DNA of 64,000 nucleotides from a bacterium (GTDB lineage Bacteria; Patescibacteria; Paceibacteria; Moranbacterales; UBA1568): contig JAKACP010000001.1 in NCBI GenBank assembly GCA_021821305.1, forward strand, positions 124,001 through 188,000, in the 5' to 3' direction. This document shows positions 51,587 through 60,232 of this stretch, piece after piece. Made by a program: the position numbers and the translations under genes. Every line of letters begins with the position of its first letter. Within the stretch, counting starts at the first letter, position 1. The notes under the pieces were generated by a model. The model had not been told where the DNA came from. It saw only the letters and a list, made by a program, of their open reading frames with translations, and did no database searches.

Positions 51587-52771
51587 TTATTTTTGTTCAG
51601 GAGTCGCTTCGGCTTCCTTGGTCTCCTTTTTCGTGCCTGCCTTTTTCTTGGCGTCGGCTTTGACCGGCAGTAAGCCCATACGGTGGGATTTCGGCTCTAT
51701 GGAAAGGATTTTCCAATCGTAGGTCTCTCCGACCTGGAAGACGTCTTCCATCTTCTTGCCGGGGTAGACGTCCTGGAATTCGCTCACGTGCGCGAGACCG
51801 TGGATGTCCTTGTCAAGATAGACGAACGCACCGAAGTGGTTGATCTTGTCGACCTTTCCGGATACGACCTGGTCGACGGAGTACCGCTCGAGCGCCGTCG
51901 TCCACGGGTCGTCGCGGAGCGCCTTCATGGAGAGCGAGATACGGGTGTCCTCGATACCGATGATCTTGGCCTTCACCTTGTCGCCCGTCTTCACGATTTC
52001 GCGAGGATTGTCGATGAGCTGCCAGGCGAGCTCGGAAATGTGGACGAGTCCCTCGAGTTTCTGGCTGGGCTTCTTGCCGTCCTTGTCCGTCGGAGCGTCG
52101 AATTTGAGGAAGGCGCCGAAATCGACGACGCCGCTGATCTCTCCCTCGACCTCATCGCCGACACGGAGACGGTTGATGAGCTCGCGGTCGCGCTCGCTCT
52201 GCGCCGCCTTCTCGCTGACGATGAGCTTCTCGTTCTCGCGGTCGGCGTCGAGGATGCGGACCTTGATGGTCTCGCCCACGATGGCGCGGAGGAGCTCGAG
52301 GATCTTGTTCTTGTCACCGTCCTCGACGCGCGGGTAGTGCTCGCTCGAGAGCTGTGAAACCGGGAGGAATCCCATGATCCCGTTGAGTTCGATCATGAGA
52401 CCGCCCTTGTTCGCGTCGAGCACCTTGGTCTCCACGACGCCTTTGTTGTCCCGCTTCTCGATCAGATCTTCCCAGGACTTGTCGTAGGATGCCTCGCGGA
52501 TGGAGACTTCTATGTCGCCGTCCTCGTTCTCGAAGCTCATGAGCGTCGCGCTCACGGTGTCGCCTTCACGGAGCTTGAGACCTCCTCCGAGACCGCTCTT
52601 CATTTCCTTGCCCAAGACGACGCCGGTCCCGAGCGGTCCGAGGTCGATGATCGCGTGGTTCGAGGAAACGTGGATGACCACTCCCTCGACGACGTCGCCC
52701 ACCGCCGGTATCTGGACGGTTTCTTCATTTAAAAGGCTCTGTAAAGCCGATGTAGTCTGTTCTTCGGTCAT
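51587..52771 (-). CDS. rpsA: Ribosomal protein bS1 with four S1 domains
   Basis: 394 residues. Four S1 RNA-binding domains begin near 24 (VGDVVEGVVIHVSSNHAIIDLG), 108, 203 (VGDEVEGEISGVVDFGAFLKF) and 292 (VDQVVSGKVDKINHFGAFVYL). Domain three has an insert (TDKDGKKPSQKLEG). The Lys/Glu-rich tail is probably disordered. Assists mRNA loading on the 30S subunit, important where Shine-Dalgarno sites are weak, as in this genome. A GC-rich hairpin lies between it and gmk. Confidence 0.93.
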   Translation of the reverse strand: MTEEQTTSALQSLLNEETVQIPAVGDVVEGVVIHVSSNHAIIDLGPLGTGVVLGKEMKSGLGGGLKLREGDTVSATLMSFENEDGDIEVSIREASYDKSWEDLIEKRDNKGVVETKVLDANKGGLMIELNGIMGFLPVSQLSSEHYPRVEDGDKNKILELLRAIVGETIKVRILDADRENEKLIVSEKAAQSERDRELINRLRVGDEVEGEISGVVDFGAFLKFDAPTDKDGKKPSQKLEGLVHISELAWQLIDNPREIVKTGDKVKAKIIGIEDTRISLSMKALRDDPWTTALERYSVDQVVSGKVDKINHFGAFVYLDKDIHGLAHVSEFQDVYPGKKMEDVFQVGETYDWKILSIEPKSHRMGLLPVKADAKKKAGTKKETKEAEATPEQK

Positions 52772-53024
52772 AATGGTGTTCGTGAAACGGTGCGCGTCCG
52801 CTTCGGGTTAGTGATTAGCGCGCCTTACTGATTAAAAAACCCCGGGCTGAACCCGAAAGTCAGAAGAAGTATAGGGCACCGAGAGCATTTTGGCAAGGGC
52901 CGGAGGCCGACGGGAAACGAGGGGGCCGAGGGCTCGTATCCGTGGCGCTTCATGGAAAATCTGAGGGCACGCGGACAGCTCTCAGGAACAGGCGCGATGG
53001 CTCTGCCGATAGGGTTGTTTCCCC

Positions 53025-53053
53025 TTGGCAAGGCCGTCTTCGTATGCTAGACT
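53025..53053 (+). promoter_or_regulatory. Promoter of the metallo-hydrolase-like gene
   Basis: TTGGCA, a 17-bp spacer, then TAGACT, 41 bp before the ATG. Confidence 0.55.
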
Positions 53054-53093
53054 TTCCTTGCTCGAGGAGAGGTTTTTTTGTTTCAAACCGGTT

Positions 53094-53753
53094 ATGAACA
53101 TCCAATATTACGGCGATTATTGTTTCAAGATAACGACAAAGCCCGCGGGACGTGCCACGGACGACATCGTCATCTGGACCGACCTTCCGGAAAAGAAGAC
53201 CGGCATACGTTCGCCCTTCGGTCACGCGGATATCGCCCTTCTCTCGCATGTTTCTCCGGATGACGAGGCGCTCTCCGGGTTGAAGGATGATCCGACCATG
53301 ATCTATACTCCCGGAGAATACGCGGTAAAGGGCGTAAGCGTGTTCGGTTATCCGTCATCGCGGGATGAGGAATGGGGGGCGAAGAGCGGGAAAAACACCA
53401 TTTTCGTGTTCGACTCCGAGGATGTGCGCCTGGCCTACCTCGGTGCGATCGGGCATACGCTCGATGAGAAGACCGTGGAGAAGATCGGCGATGTCGATAT
53501 CCTCTTCGTGCCGGTAGGCGGTGAGGACACCCTCGCTTCCAAGGAAATCGATGCGCTCATCCGCGAAATAGAGCCGAAAATGGTCATACCGATGCACTAC
53601 AGCCTGCCTTCGGCGACGATTGCCACCTCCGGGACGGAGGCCTTCTGCAAGGAAATGGGTTGTTCGCGGGATAATGAGGTTTCGAAGCTCAATTTCAAGA
53701 GAAAGGACCTCGACGGGAAGAGCATGGAGATCGTCTTCCTGGAGAAGTCCTAG
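53094..53753 (+). CDS. Metallo-beta-lactamase-fold protein lacking the usual metal motif
   Basis: 219 residues. Resembles predicted Zn-dependent hydrolases of the Lactamase_B_3 type (IQYYGDYCFKI, VIWTDLP, ALLSHVSPDDEAL, PGEYAVKGVSVFG, VDILFVPVGGEDTLASKEIDALIREIEPKMVIPMHY). In the normal T-H-x-H-x-D-H motif this protein has SHVSPDDE, so the first metal site is lost. Final MHY is retained. Catalytic activity is doubtful. Upstream of a small membrane protein gene. Confidence 0.75.
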   Translation: MNIQYYGDYCFKITTKPAGRATDDIVIWTDLPEKKTGIRSPFGHADIALLSHVSPDDEALSGLKDDPTMIYTPGEYAVKGVSVFGYPSSRDEEWGAKSGKNTIFVFDSEDVRLAYLGAIGHTLDEKTVEKIGDVDILFVPVGGEDTLASKEIDALIREIEPKMVIPMHYSLPSATIATSGTEAFCKEMGCSRDNEVSKLNFKRKDLDGKSMEIVFLEKS

Positions 53754-53778
53754 TCGTTTTCATAAACGTGAATCCGGT

Positions 53779-54057
53779 ATGCGAAACCGCATAGTCGAAA
53801 AGATAGAGGAAATACGGCAGAAACCCGAGCATGTCCGCATCTGGTATGCGTGGGCATCGGTGCTGGTCATCATGTTTTTCGTCATCATCATCTGGATATT
53901 CACCCTGCAGGAGAGTCTGCGGGAAAGCGCCCCTATCGAGGACGTGAGAAAGATCCAAAGCAGGCTTCCATCCGCGGATACGGGGCAGGAAAAGCAGTCC
54001 CTGGAAGAGATATTCAAGTCGCAGGGAGGAGCTTCGGGAAGCTCGGATTACCGATAG
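53779..54057 (+). CDS. Small single-span membrane protein
   Basis: 92 residues: a charged cytoplasmic N-terminus (RNRIVEKIEEIRQKPEHVRIWYAW), one helix (about 24-45) and an acidic outer tail. Starts 25 bp after the preceding gene. No family recognised. Confidence 0.65.
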   Translation: MRNRIVEKIEEIRQKPEHVRIWYAWASVLVIMFFVIIIWIFTLQESLRESAPIEDVRKIQSRLPSADTGQEKQSLEEIFKSQGGASGSSDYR

Positions 54058-54090
54058 GGAGCGTGGCCGTTTCAAAAGAATGATAATCTG

Positions 54091-54280
54091 AGAGCCTGTC
54101 TAATATCTCATGTCGAACTGAAAATTCAGAATTTCGAGCGAAAATCATGCATCGTGAGAAGGCCTATCGCGATAAGCCGACGAGCGATAAATGATTTGCA
54201 GCCGAAATTCTGAACTTTCAGATGACAAGCAAAAAAAAGTCTTTCTCTTATTTCATGCGTTGAGATATGAGACAGGCTCT
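54091..54280. mobile_element. MITE-like palindromic element, copy 2
   Basis: 190 bp, terminal repeats AGAGCCTGTCTAATATCTCA and the complement of TGAGATATGAGACAGGCTCT (19 of 20). The central 75 bp (AAAATCATGCATCGTGAGAAGG... GATTTGCAGCCGAAATTCTGAA) are almost identical to copy 1 at 8331-8516, while the arms differ mostly in paired positions. It ends 8 nt before the gyrA start codon. Confidence 0.88.
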
Positions 54281-54288
54281 AATACCGT

Positions 54289-56748
54289 ATGAGCAAGCAG
54301 ACACAGGAGGAAATCGATATACATGGCCGGATCGATCCGAGAGCGATCACCGACGAGGTCCGCCAGTCGTACCTCGACTATGCGATGAGCGTCATCGTGG
54401 CGCGTGCCCTGCCGGACGTCCGTGACGGATTGAAGCCGGTGCACCGCCGCATCCTCTATTCGATGTGGGCGACGGGCCTCCGTTCCACCGCGAAATTCCG
54501 GAAATCGGCGACGGTCGTCGGTGAGGTGCTCGGAAAGTATCATCCGCACGGCGACTCCGCCGTGTACGAGACCATGGTCCGCATGGCGCAGGATTTCTCA
54601 CTCCGCTATCCGCTCATCTGGGGCCAGGGAAACTTCGGCTCGCTCGACGGCGACGGTGCCGCGGCCTACCGCTATACCGAAGCGAAGCTTTCCCCGATCG
54701 CCGAGGAGATGCTGCTCGACATCGAGAAGGACACCGTCGATTTCATACCGAACTTCGACGGCGTGCATATGGAGCCGACCGTGCTCCCGGCCAAGCTTCC
54801 GCAGCTCCTCCTCAACGGGACGGTCGGTATCGCCGTCGGTATGGCGACCAATATCCCCCCGCACAATCTGAGCGAGCTCGTGGACGGCATCTGTCACCTC
54901 ATCGACAACCCCGACGCGGGAGTCGACGAGCTTACGGAGTTCATCAAGGGCCCGGACTTCCCGACGGGCGGCATCATCTATGACGCGAAGGATATCCGCG
55001 AGGCGTACGCGACCGGCAAGGGTAGGATAGCGACGCGCGCCAAGGCGGAGATCGTCGAGACCAAGGCCGGAGCGTTCCAGATCATCGTGACCGAGATCAC
55101 CTACCAGACGAACAAGTCGACGCTCATCGAGAAGATCGCCGACCTCGTGAAGGAAGGCCGGCTCACCGGTATCCGCGACCTGCGCGACGAGTCCGACAAG
55201 GACGGCGTTCGGATCGTGGTCGAGCTCAAGAAGGAAGCCTATCCGCAGAAGGTGCTCAACCAGCTCTACACCCTCACGGATCTCCAGAAGAATTTCAACG
55301 TCAACATGCTCGCGCTCGTCGACGGCATCGATCCGCAGATCCTCAATCTCAAATCGATACTCGAGCACTACATCATCCATCGCGAGAAGGTGGTGGTGCG
55401 TCGCGCGGAATACGAGCTCGCGAAAGCGAAGGACCGCGCGCATATCCTCGAAGGGCTCAAGAAAGCCCTTGATTTCATCGACGCGGTCATCGATACGATC
55501 CGAAAATCCAAGACGAAAGAGGAGGCGCACGCGAACCTCATGAAGAAGTTCAAGCTCTCCGATCGCCAGTCGACCGCGATTCTCGAGATGCGGCTCCAGA
55601 CACTCGCCGGACTCGAGCGCAAGAAGATCGAGGACGAGCTCGGGGAAAAGTACAAGATCATCGCCGAACTCGAGACGTTGCTTGCGAGCAAGAAGAAGAT
55701 CTTCGCGCTCGTGAAGAGCGAACTCCTCGAGCTCAAGGAGAAATACGGCGACGAGCGCAAGACCCGCGTCGTGAAGTCCGGCATCGGCGAGTTCAAGCAA
55801 GAGGACCTCGTCCCGAACGAGGAAGCCATCGTCACGATCTCGGACGACGGCTACATCAAGCGCATGAATCCTTCCGTCTACCGCGTGCAGAAGCGCGGCG
55901 GCAAAGGCGTCATCGGCGCGGTCGCGAAGGACGAGGATCGGATCTCCATGGTGATCTCGCTCGAGACGCACGACGACCTCATGTTCTTCACGAACACCGG
56001 CAAGATATTCCAGCTCAAGGCATACGAGATTCCCGAATCGTCCCGCACCGCCAAGGGGACGGCCGTCGTCAACTTCATCCAGACGAGCCCCGAAGAGAAG
56101 ATCACCGAGATGGTGTCCTTTCGCAAGGGGAGCGACGCGAAGTACCTCTTCATGGCGACGCGTCAGGGGACGATCAAGAAGACCAAGATCGAGGATTTCG
56201 CGAACGTCAGGCGAAGCGGCCTCATCGCGATCAACCTCGACAAGGGCGATGTCCTGGGATGGGTCAAGCTCACGACCGGATCCGACGAGATCATCATGAC
56301 GACCCGCGACGGGCAGGCGATCCGTTTCAAGGAGACCGACGTGCGCGCGATGGGACGTTCCGCCGCCGGCGTACGCGGTATCAAGCTCGGCGCGGGCGAC
56401 GAAGTGGTCGGCATGGATATGATCTCCAAGGACCAGAAGGGGCTCGAGCTCCTCATCCTCTCGCAGAAGGGTCTCGGGAAGCGCAGTGAACTCAAACACT
56501 ACAAGATCCAGAAGCGCGGCGGCTCGGGCATCAAGACGATGAAAATCACACCGAAGACGGGCTCGCTCGTCGGCGCGATGATCACCTCCATGGCCAACAT
56601 CGAGGACGATCTCATCCTCACGTCCGAGAAGGGGACGATCATCCGGATCCCGTTCAAGTCCGTTCCACTCCTTTCCCGCGTGACCCAGGGTGTCCGCATC
56701 ATGAAGCCGCAGGCAGGCGACCAGGTCGGTGCCTTCACGATGCTGTAG
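54289..56748 (+). CDS. gyrA: DNA gyrase subunit A
   Basis: 819 residues. Breakage-reunion domain with the catalytic tyrosine in AAAYRYTEAKLS near residue 126 and the quinolone region HPHGDSAVYETMVRMAQ (Ser at the position of E. coli Ser83). The C-terminal beta-pinwheel has six blades of the I-S-D-D-G-Y-I-K-R type, with a gyrase-box-like QKRGGKG near 535, which supports GyrA over ParC. Introduces negative supercoils with GyrB, whose gene is not in the window. Confidence 0.95.
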   Translation: MSKQTQEEIDIHGRIDPRAITDEVRQSYLDYAMSVIVARALPDVRDGLKPVHRRILYSMWATGLRSTAKFRKSATVVGEVLGKYHPHGDSAVYETMVRMAQDFSLRYPLIWGQGNFGSLDGDGAAAYRYTEAKLSPIAEEMLLDIEKDTVDFIPNFDGVHMEPTVLPAKLPQLLLNGTVGIAVGMATNIPPHNLSELVDGICHLIDNPDAGVDELTEFIKGPDFPTGGIIYDAKDIREAYATGKGRIATRAKAEIVETKAGAFQIIVTEITYQTNKSTLIEKIADLVKEGRLTGIRDLRDESDKDGVRIVVELKKEAYPQKVLNQLYTLTDLQKNFNVNMLALVDGIDPQILNLKSILEHYIIHREKVVVRRAEYELAKAKDRAHILEGLKKALDFIDAVIDTIRKSKTKEEAHANLMKKFKLSDRQSTAILEMRLQTLAGLERKKIEDELGEKYKIIAELETLLASKKKIFALVKSELLELKEKYGDERKTRVVKSGIGEFKQEDLVPNEEAIVTISDDGYIKRMNPSVYRVQKRGGKGVIGAVAKDEDRISMVISLETHDDLMFFTNTGKIFQLKAYEIPESSRTAKGTAVVNFIQTSPEEKITEMVSFRKGSDAKYLFMATRQGTIKKTKIEDFANVRRSGLIAINLDKGDVLGWVKLTTGSDEIIMTTRDGQAIRFKETDVRAMGRSAAGVRGIKLGAGDEVVGMDMISKDQKGLELLILSQKGLGKRSELKHYKIQKRGGSGIKTMKITPKTGSLVGAMITSMANIEDDLILTSEKGTIIRIPFKSVPLLSRVTQGVRIMKPQAGDQVGAFTML

Positions 56749-56750
56749 GC

Positions 56751-56779
56751 TTGCCAAACCGAAATAATCGTGTTATTGT
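56751..56779 (+). promoter_or_regulatory. Promoter of rpsO
   Basis: TTGCCA, a 17-bp spacer, then TATTGT, directly after gyrA. The leader of about 100 nt is G-rich with short stems (for example GCCA/TGGC near 56864-56876) and could mediate S15 feedback, as in other bacteria; not demonstrable here. Confidence 0.5.
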
Positions 56780-56887
56780 TCCATCGTTAATTCATTGAGA
56801 AGAAGCGTACAGTGGTGCGGGTGGGGGCGCGGAAGCGTCTTGTGAGCTTGAAAAAGCCACGGCACGACGGTATGGCTTACGAAGCAT

Positions 56888-57151
56888 ATGGCGCTCACGC
56901 ATGCGCAGAAGGATCGGGTGACCAAGGAGGTCAAACGCCACGAGAAGGACACGGGGTCTCCCGAGTACCAGATCGCGATGTTCACCGAGAAGATCAAGAA
57001 GCTGACGGCCCACTTGAAGAAGAACAAGCAGGATTTCCATTCCCGCCGGGGACTTCTCAAGATGGTCTCGAAGCGCAAGAAACTGTTTTCCTATCTCGAG
57101 TCGACCAATGAGAAGGCCGCCAAGGCGATCCGGAAGAAGCTCGATTTATAG
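56888..57151 (+). CDS. rpsO: Ribosomal protein uS15
   Basis: 87 residues. DTGSPEYQIAMFTEKIKKLTAHLKKNKQDFHSRRGLLKMVSKRKKL is the family signature. Binds 16S rRNA early in assembly. Close to pnp, its usual partner, but with an NYN-domain gene in between. Confidence 0.98.
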   Translation: MALTHAQKDRVTKEVKRHEKDTGSPEYQIAMFTEKIKKLTAHLKKNKQDFHSRRGLLKMVSKRKKLFSYLESTNEKAAKAIRKKLDL

Positions 57152-57160
57152 TATCTCTGA

Positions 57161-57190
57161 CTGCTCCTTCGGGAGCAGTTTCATTTTTCA
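57161..57190 (+). terminator. Terminator after rpsO
   Basis: CTGCTCC-TTCG-GGAGCAG followed by TTTCATTTTT. Confidence 0.9.
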
Positions 57191-57292
57191 ATAACCAACG
57201 CCGAATTCCCGGAGAGGGAAATTCCGATGACCACGGCAGAGCCGAAACATTTTCGGCACTCGGGTATCGGCACTCGGTATATCCATAAGAGT

Positions 57293-57796
57293 ATGGCAAA
57301 ATTCGCGGAACAGAGGGTCGGCGTCCTGGTGGACATTTCCAATCTCTACCACAGCGCGCGCGTCCTCTATCACAAGAAGGTGAACTTCAAGGCGGTTCTC
57401 GAGACGGCCGTCGCCGAGCGGAAGCTCATCCGCGCCATCGCGTACGGCATCACGACGACGGAAGGCATGGAGGAGAAGTTTCTCGAGACGCTCAAGACGT
57501 ACGGCTACGACGTGAAGACCAAGGACCTGCAGATATTCCCGGACGGCTCCAAGAAAGGCGACTGGGACGTCGCGATCGCGATCGACGCGATCAAGATGGC
57601 CCCGAAACTCGATGTCGTCGTCCTCATTTCCGGCGACGGGGACTATATCCCGCTCGTCGAATACCTCCAGGGGACGTTCGGCTGTCGCGTCGAGGTCCTC
57701 GCCTTCGCCGAATCGACCTCGGCCAAGCTCATCGAGGCATCGGACGACTTCCTCGACCTCTCGAGCGACAAGCGAAAATTCCTTTTGGGGAAATAG
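57293..57796 (+). CDS. NYN-domain (LabA/DUF88) predicted ribonuclease
   Basis: 167 residues. PIN-like NYN fold with the acidic residues in VGVLVDISNLYHSAR, KGDWDVAIAIDAI and LISGDGDYIPLVEYLQ (D-x-D near the end of strand four). Such proteins are predicted metal-dependent RNases. Its position between rpsO and pnp suits a role in RNA turnover (context inference). The upstream in-frame ATG at 57227 precedes a hairpin (GCCGAAACATTTTCGGC) and is not preferred. Confidence 0.88.
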   Translation: MAKFAEQRVGVLVDISNLYHSARVLYHKKVNFKAVLETAVAERKLIRAIAYGITTTEGMEEKFLETLKTYGYDVKTKDLQIFPDGSKKGDWDVAIAIDAIKMAPKLDVVVLISGDGDYIPLVEYLQGTFGCRVEVLAFAESTSAKLIEASDDFLDLSSDKRKFLLGK

Positions 57797-57813
57797 CGTA
57801 CGCTCGCGGGACA

Positions 57814-57849
57814 AGACCGCTCCGACGATGGTCGGAGCGGTCTTTCTTT
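57814..57849 (+). terminator. Terminator after the NYN gene
   Basis: AGACCGCTCCGAC-GATG-GTCGGAGCGGTCT followed by TTCTTT; the following TTTGACA starts the pnp promoter. Confidence 0.9.
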
Positions 57850-57876
57850 GACAACAGGCCCCGAAAAAGGTAGGGT
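57848..57876 (+). promoter_or_regulatory. Promoter of pnp
   Basis: TTGACA, a 17-bp spacer, then TAGGGT. The -35 overlaps the T run of the preceding terminator. Confidence 0.5.
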
Positions 57877-57994
57877 ATGAGCAGTTAATTAATGTAGAAA
57901 GGCGCGCTCGGGAAGTCGCTTGATGCCTTGTGAACTCAAATATCTTGAGCTCATAGCCGCGTCCGGCGAGTTCGTGGACAAGCCGATTTTTCGT

Positions 57995-60133
57995 ATGAAG
58001 AATGAGAAGAAGTGGTCGCTCCAACTGGGCGGCCGGGAGCTCTCCATCTCCACCGGCGTCTATGCCGGTCAGGCGAACGGAGCGGTGACCGCACGCTACG
58101 GCGACACGGTCGTTTTGGCGACGGCGGTCATGTCGAAGAGCGCGGGGCAGTCGAGGGGATATTTCCCCCTCATGGTGGACTATGAGGAGCGGTACTACGC
58201 GGCCGGGAAGATCAAGGGATCGCGTTTCATCAAGCGCGAGGGGCGCCCGTCGGATGACGCGGTGCTGTCCGGACGCGCGGTCGATCGCACCATCCGTCCG
58301 CTTTTCGACGCGAGGATGCGCAACGAGATACAGGTCATCGCGACCACGCTTTCCTTCGACGGCGAGAACGATCCTGATCTCGTCGCGATGATCGCGGCGT
58401 CGGCGGCGCTTACCATCTCCGATATCCCGTGGAACGGCCCAATCGGTGCGGTCCGCGTCGGGAAATCGCCCGCCGGCTTCATACTCAATCCGTCGACGGA
58501 AGAACGGGAGAATACCGAGAGCGATCTCGATCTGCTCGTTTCCGGGACCAAGGACAAGATCAACATGATCGAAGCCGGTGCCAAGGAGCTCTCCGAGGCG
58601 GAAATGGCGGCCGCGTTCGCGTTCGGATTCGAGAATGTACAGAAAATCGCCCTCTTCATCGAGGACATCGGGAAAGAGATCGGGAAGCCGAAGGCTGTCC
58701 CGACGCTCCTTTCGGGTCCGGAGGGATTCGACGAGGACCTGAAGGCCTTCCTCCGCAAGGAGGGAATCGCCGATGCGCTCTTCGCCAAAGCCAAAAAAGA
58801 GGAAAAGTACGCGTCTATCGACGAGATCGGTGAGCGTATGAAGGCCTATGTCGCCGAGAAATATCCGGATCAGGCGTCGAGTCTCGGGGAAGTCTCGAGC
58901 CACGTCATGGACGAGCTCTCCGACGAGATCCTCCACGAGAAGATCCTCAAGGAAAAGACCCGTCCGGACGGCCGCGGCGTGACCGAAATCCGTCCGATCT
59001 GGTGTGAGGTCGGGGTGCTCCCGAGGACTCATGGATCCGGCGTGTTCACCCGCGGTGAGACGCAGGCCCTGACGGTGACGACGCTCGGCGCCCCCGGCGC
59101 GGAGATGATCGTCGACACGATGGAGACCGACGAGAAGAAGCGGTACATGCACTTCTACAACTTTCCGCCGTATTCGGTCGGCGAAGTGCGTCCGATGCGG
59201 GGTCCCGGTCGACGCGAAGTGGGCCATGGCGCGCTCGCGGAAAAGGCGTTGCTCCCGGTGCTCCCTTCCAAGGAAGAATTCCCGTACACGATACTCCTCG
59301 TTTCCGAGGTGCTCTCCTCGAACGGATCCTCCTCGATGGCGTCGACCTGCGGGTCGACCCTCTCCCTCATGGATGCCGGCGTCCCGATCAAGAAGCCGGT
59401 CGCGGGTATCGCGATGGGCATCATCATGGGCAAGGACGGCGACTATCAGGTACTCTCCGACATCCAGGGCCTCGAGGATCATTTCGGTGACATGGACTTC
59501 AAGGTCGCCGGAACCCGCGACGGTATCACGGCCATGCAGATGGACGTGAAGATCGACGGACTGACCCCGGAAGTGCTCGGGAAAGCCATCATCCAGGCGA
59601 AGGAAAGCCGTCTCTTCATCCTCGAGAAGATGCTCGAGGCGATGCCGGAAGTGCGCAAGGAGATGTCCCCGTACGCGCCACGCATCATCACGCTCCACAT
59701 CAACCCCGAGAAGATCCGCGATGTCATCGGCCCGGGCGGCAAGATGATCAACCGGATCATCGACGAGACCGGTGTCGACATCGATATCGAGGACGACGGA
59801 TCGGTCTTCATCACGTCGACCGACGAGACGAGCGCCAAGGAAGCGGTCGAATGGATCAAGAACATCACCCGCGAGGTGAAGGCGGGCGAGATGTTCCAGG
59901 GCCGCATCACGCGTCTCATGAACTTCGGCGCGTTCGCCGAGGTGCTCCCGAACCAGGAAGGATTGATCCACATCTCCGAACTGGCGGACTACCGCGTGGA
60001 AAAAGTCGAGGATATCGTCAAGGTCGGCGATATCATCCCGGTCATCGTCAAGGAAATCGACGACCAGGGTCGTATCAACCTCTCGCACAAGCAGGCCAAG
60101 CGTCGGCTCGAGGACGAGGCTCACGGCGAATAG
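57995..60133 (+). CDS. pnp: Polynucleotide phosphorylase
   Basis: 712 residues. Two RNase PH domains (first: SLQLGGRELSISTGVYAGQANGAVTARYGDT; second: RPDGRGVTEIRPI ... GRREVGHGALAEKAL), an alpha-helical linker, then KH (EKIRDVIGPGGKMINRIIDETG) and S1 (GEMFQGRITRLMNFGAFAEVLP) domains. Degrades RNA by phosphorolysis. Start at 57995 (MKNEKKWSLQLGG) agrees with the family N-terminus better than 57920. Confidence 0.97.
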   Translation: MKNEKKWSLQLGGRELSISTGVYAGQANGAVTARYGDTVVLATAVMSKSAGQSRGYFPLMVDYEERYYAAGKIKGSRFIKREGRPSDDAVLSGRAVDRTIRPLFDARMRNEIQVIATTLSFDGENDPDLVAMIAASAALTISDIPWNGPIGAVRVGKSPAGFILNPSTEERENTESDLDLLVSGTKDKINMIEAGAKELSEAEMAAAFAFGFENVQKIALFIEDIGKEIGKPKAVPTLLSGPEGFDEDLKAFLRKEGIADALFAKAKKEEKYASIDEIGERMKAYVAEKYPDQASSLGEVSSHVMDELSDEILHEKILKEKTRPDGRGVTEIRPIWCEVGVLPRTHGSGVFTRGETQALTVTTLGAPGAEMIVDTMETDEKKRYMHFYNFPPYSVGEVRPMRGPGRREVGHGALAEKALLPVLPSKEEFPYTILLVSEVLSSNGSSSMASTCGSTLSLMDAGVPIKKPVAGIAMGIIMGKDGDYQVLSDIQGLEDHFGDMDFKVAGTRDGITAMQMDVKIDGLTPEVLGKAIIQAKESRLFILEKMLEAMPEVRKEMSPYAPRIITLHINPEKIRDVIGPGGKMINRIIDETGVDIDIEDDGSVFITSTDETSAKEAVEWIKNITREVKAGEMFQGRITRLMNFGAFAEVLPNQEGLIHISELADYRVEKVEDIVKVGDIIPVIVKEIDDQGRINLSHKQAKRRLEDEAHGE

Positions 60134-60156
60134 ACGGAAGGAATCGCGGATACGAA

Positions 60157-60193
60157 AACGCTCCGGCTCATGTCGGAGCGTTCTTGTTTCTTT
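60157..60193 (+). terminator. Terminator after pnp
   Basis: AACGCTCCGGC-TCAT-GTCGGAGCGTT followed by CTTGTTTCTTTT. Confidence 0.8.
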
Positions 60194-60232
60194 TGTGGTA
60201 TACTATAGCTCATCAGCACTGACGAACGGCGT

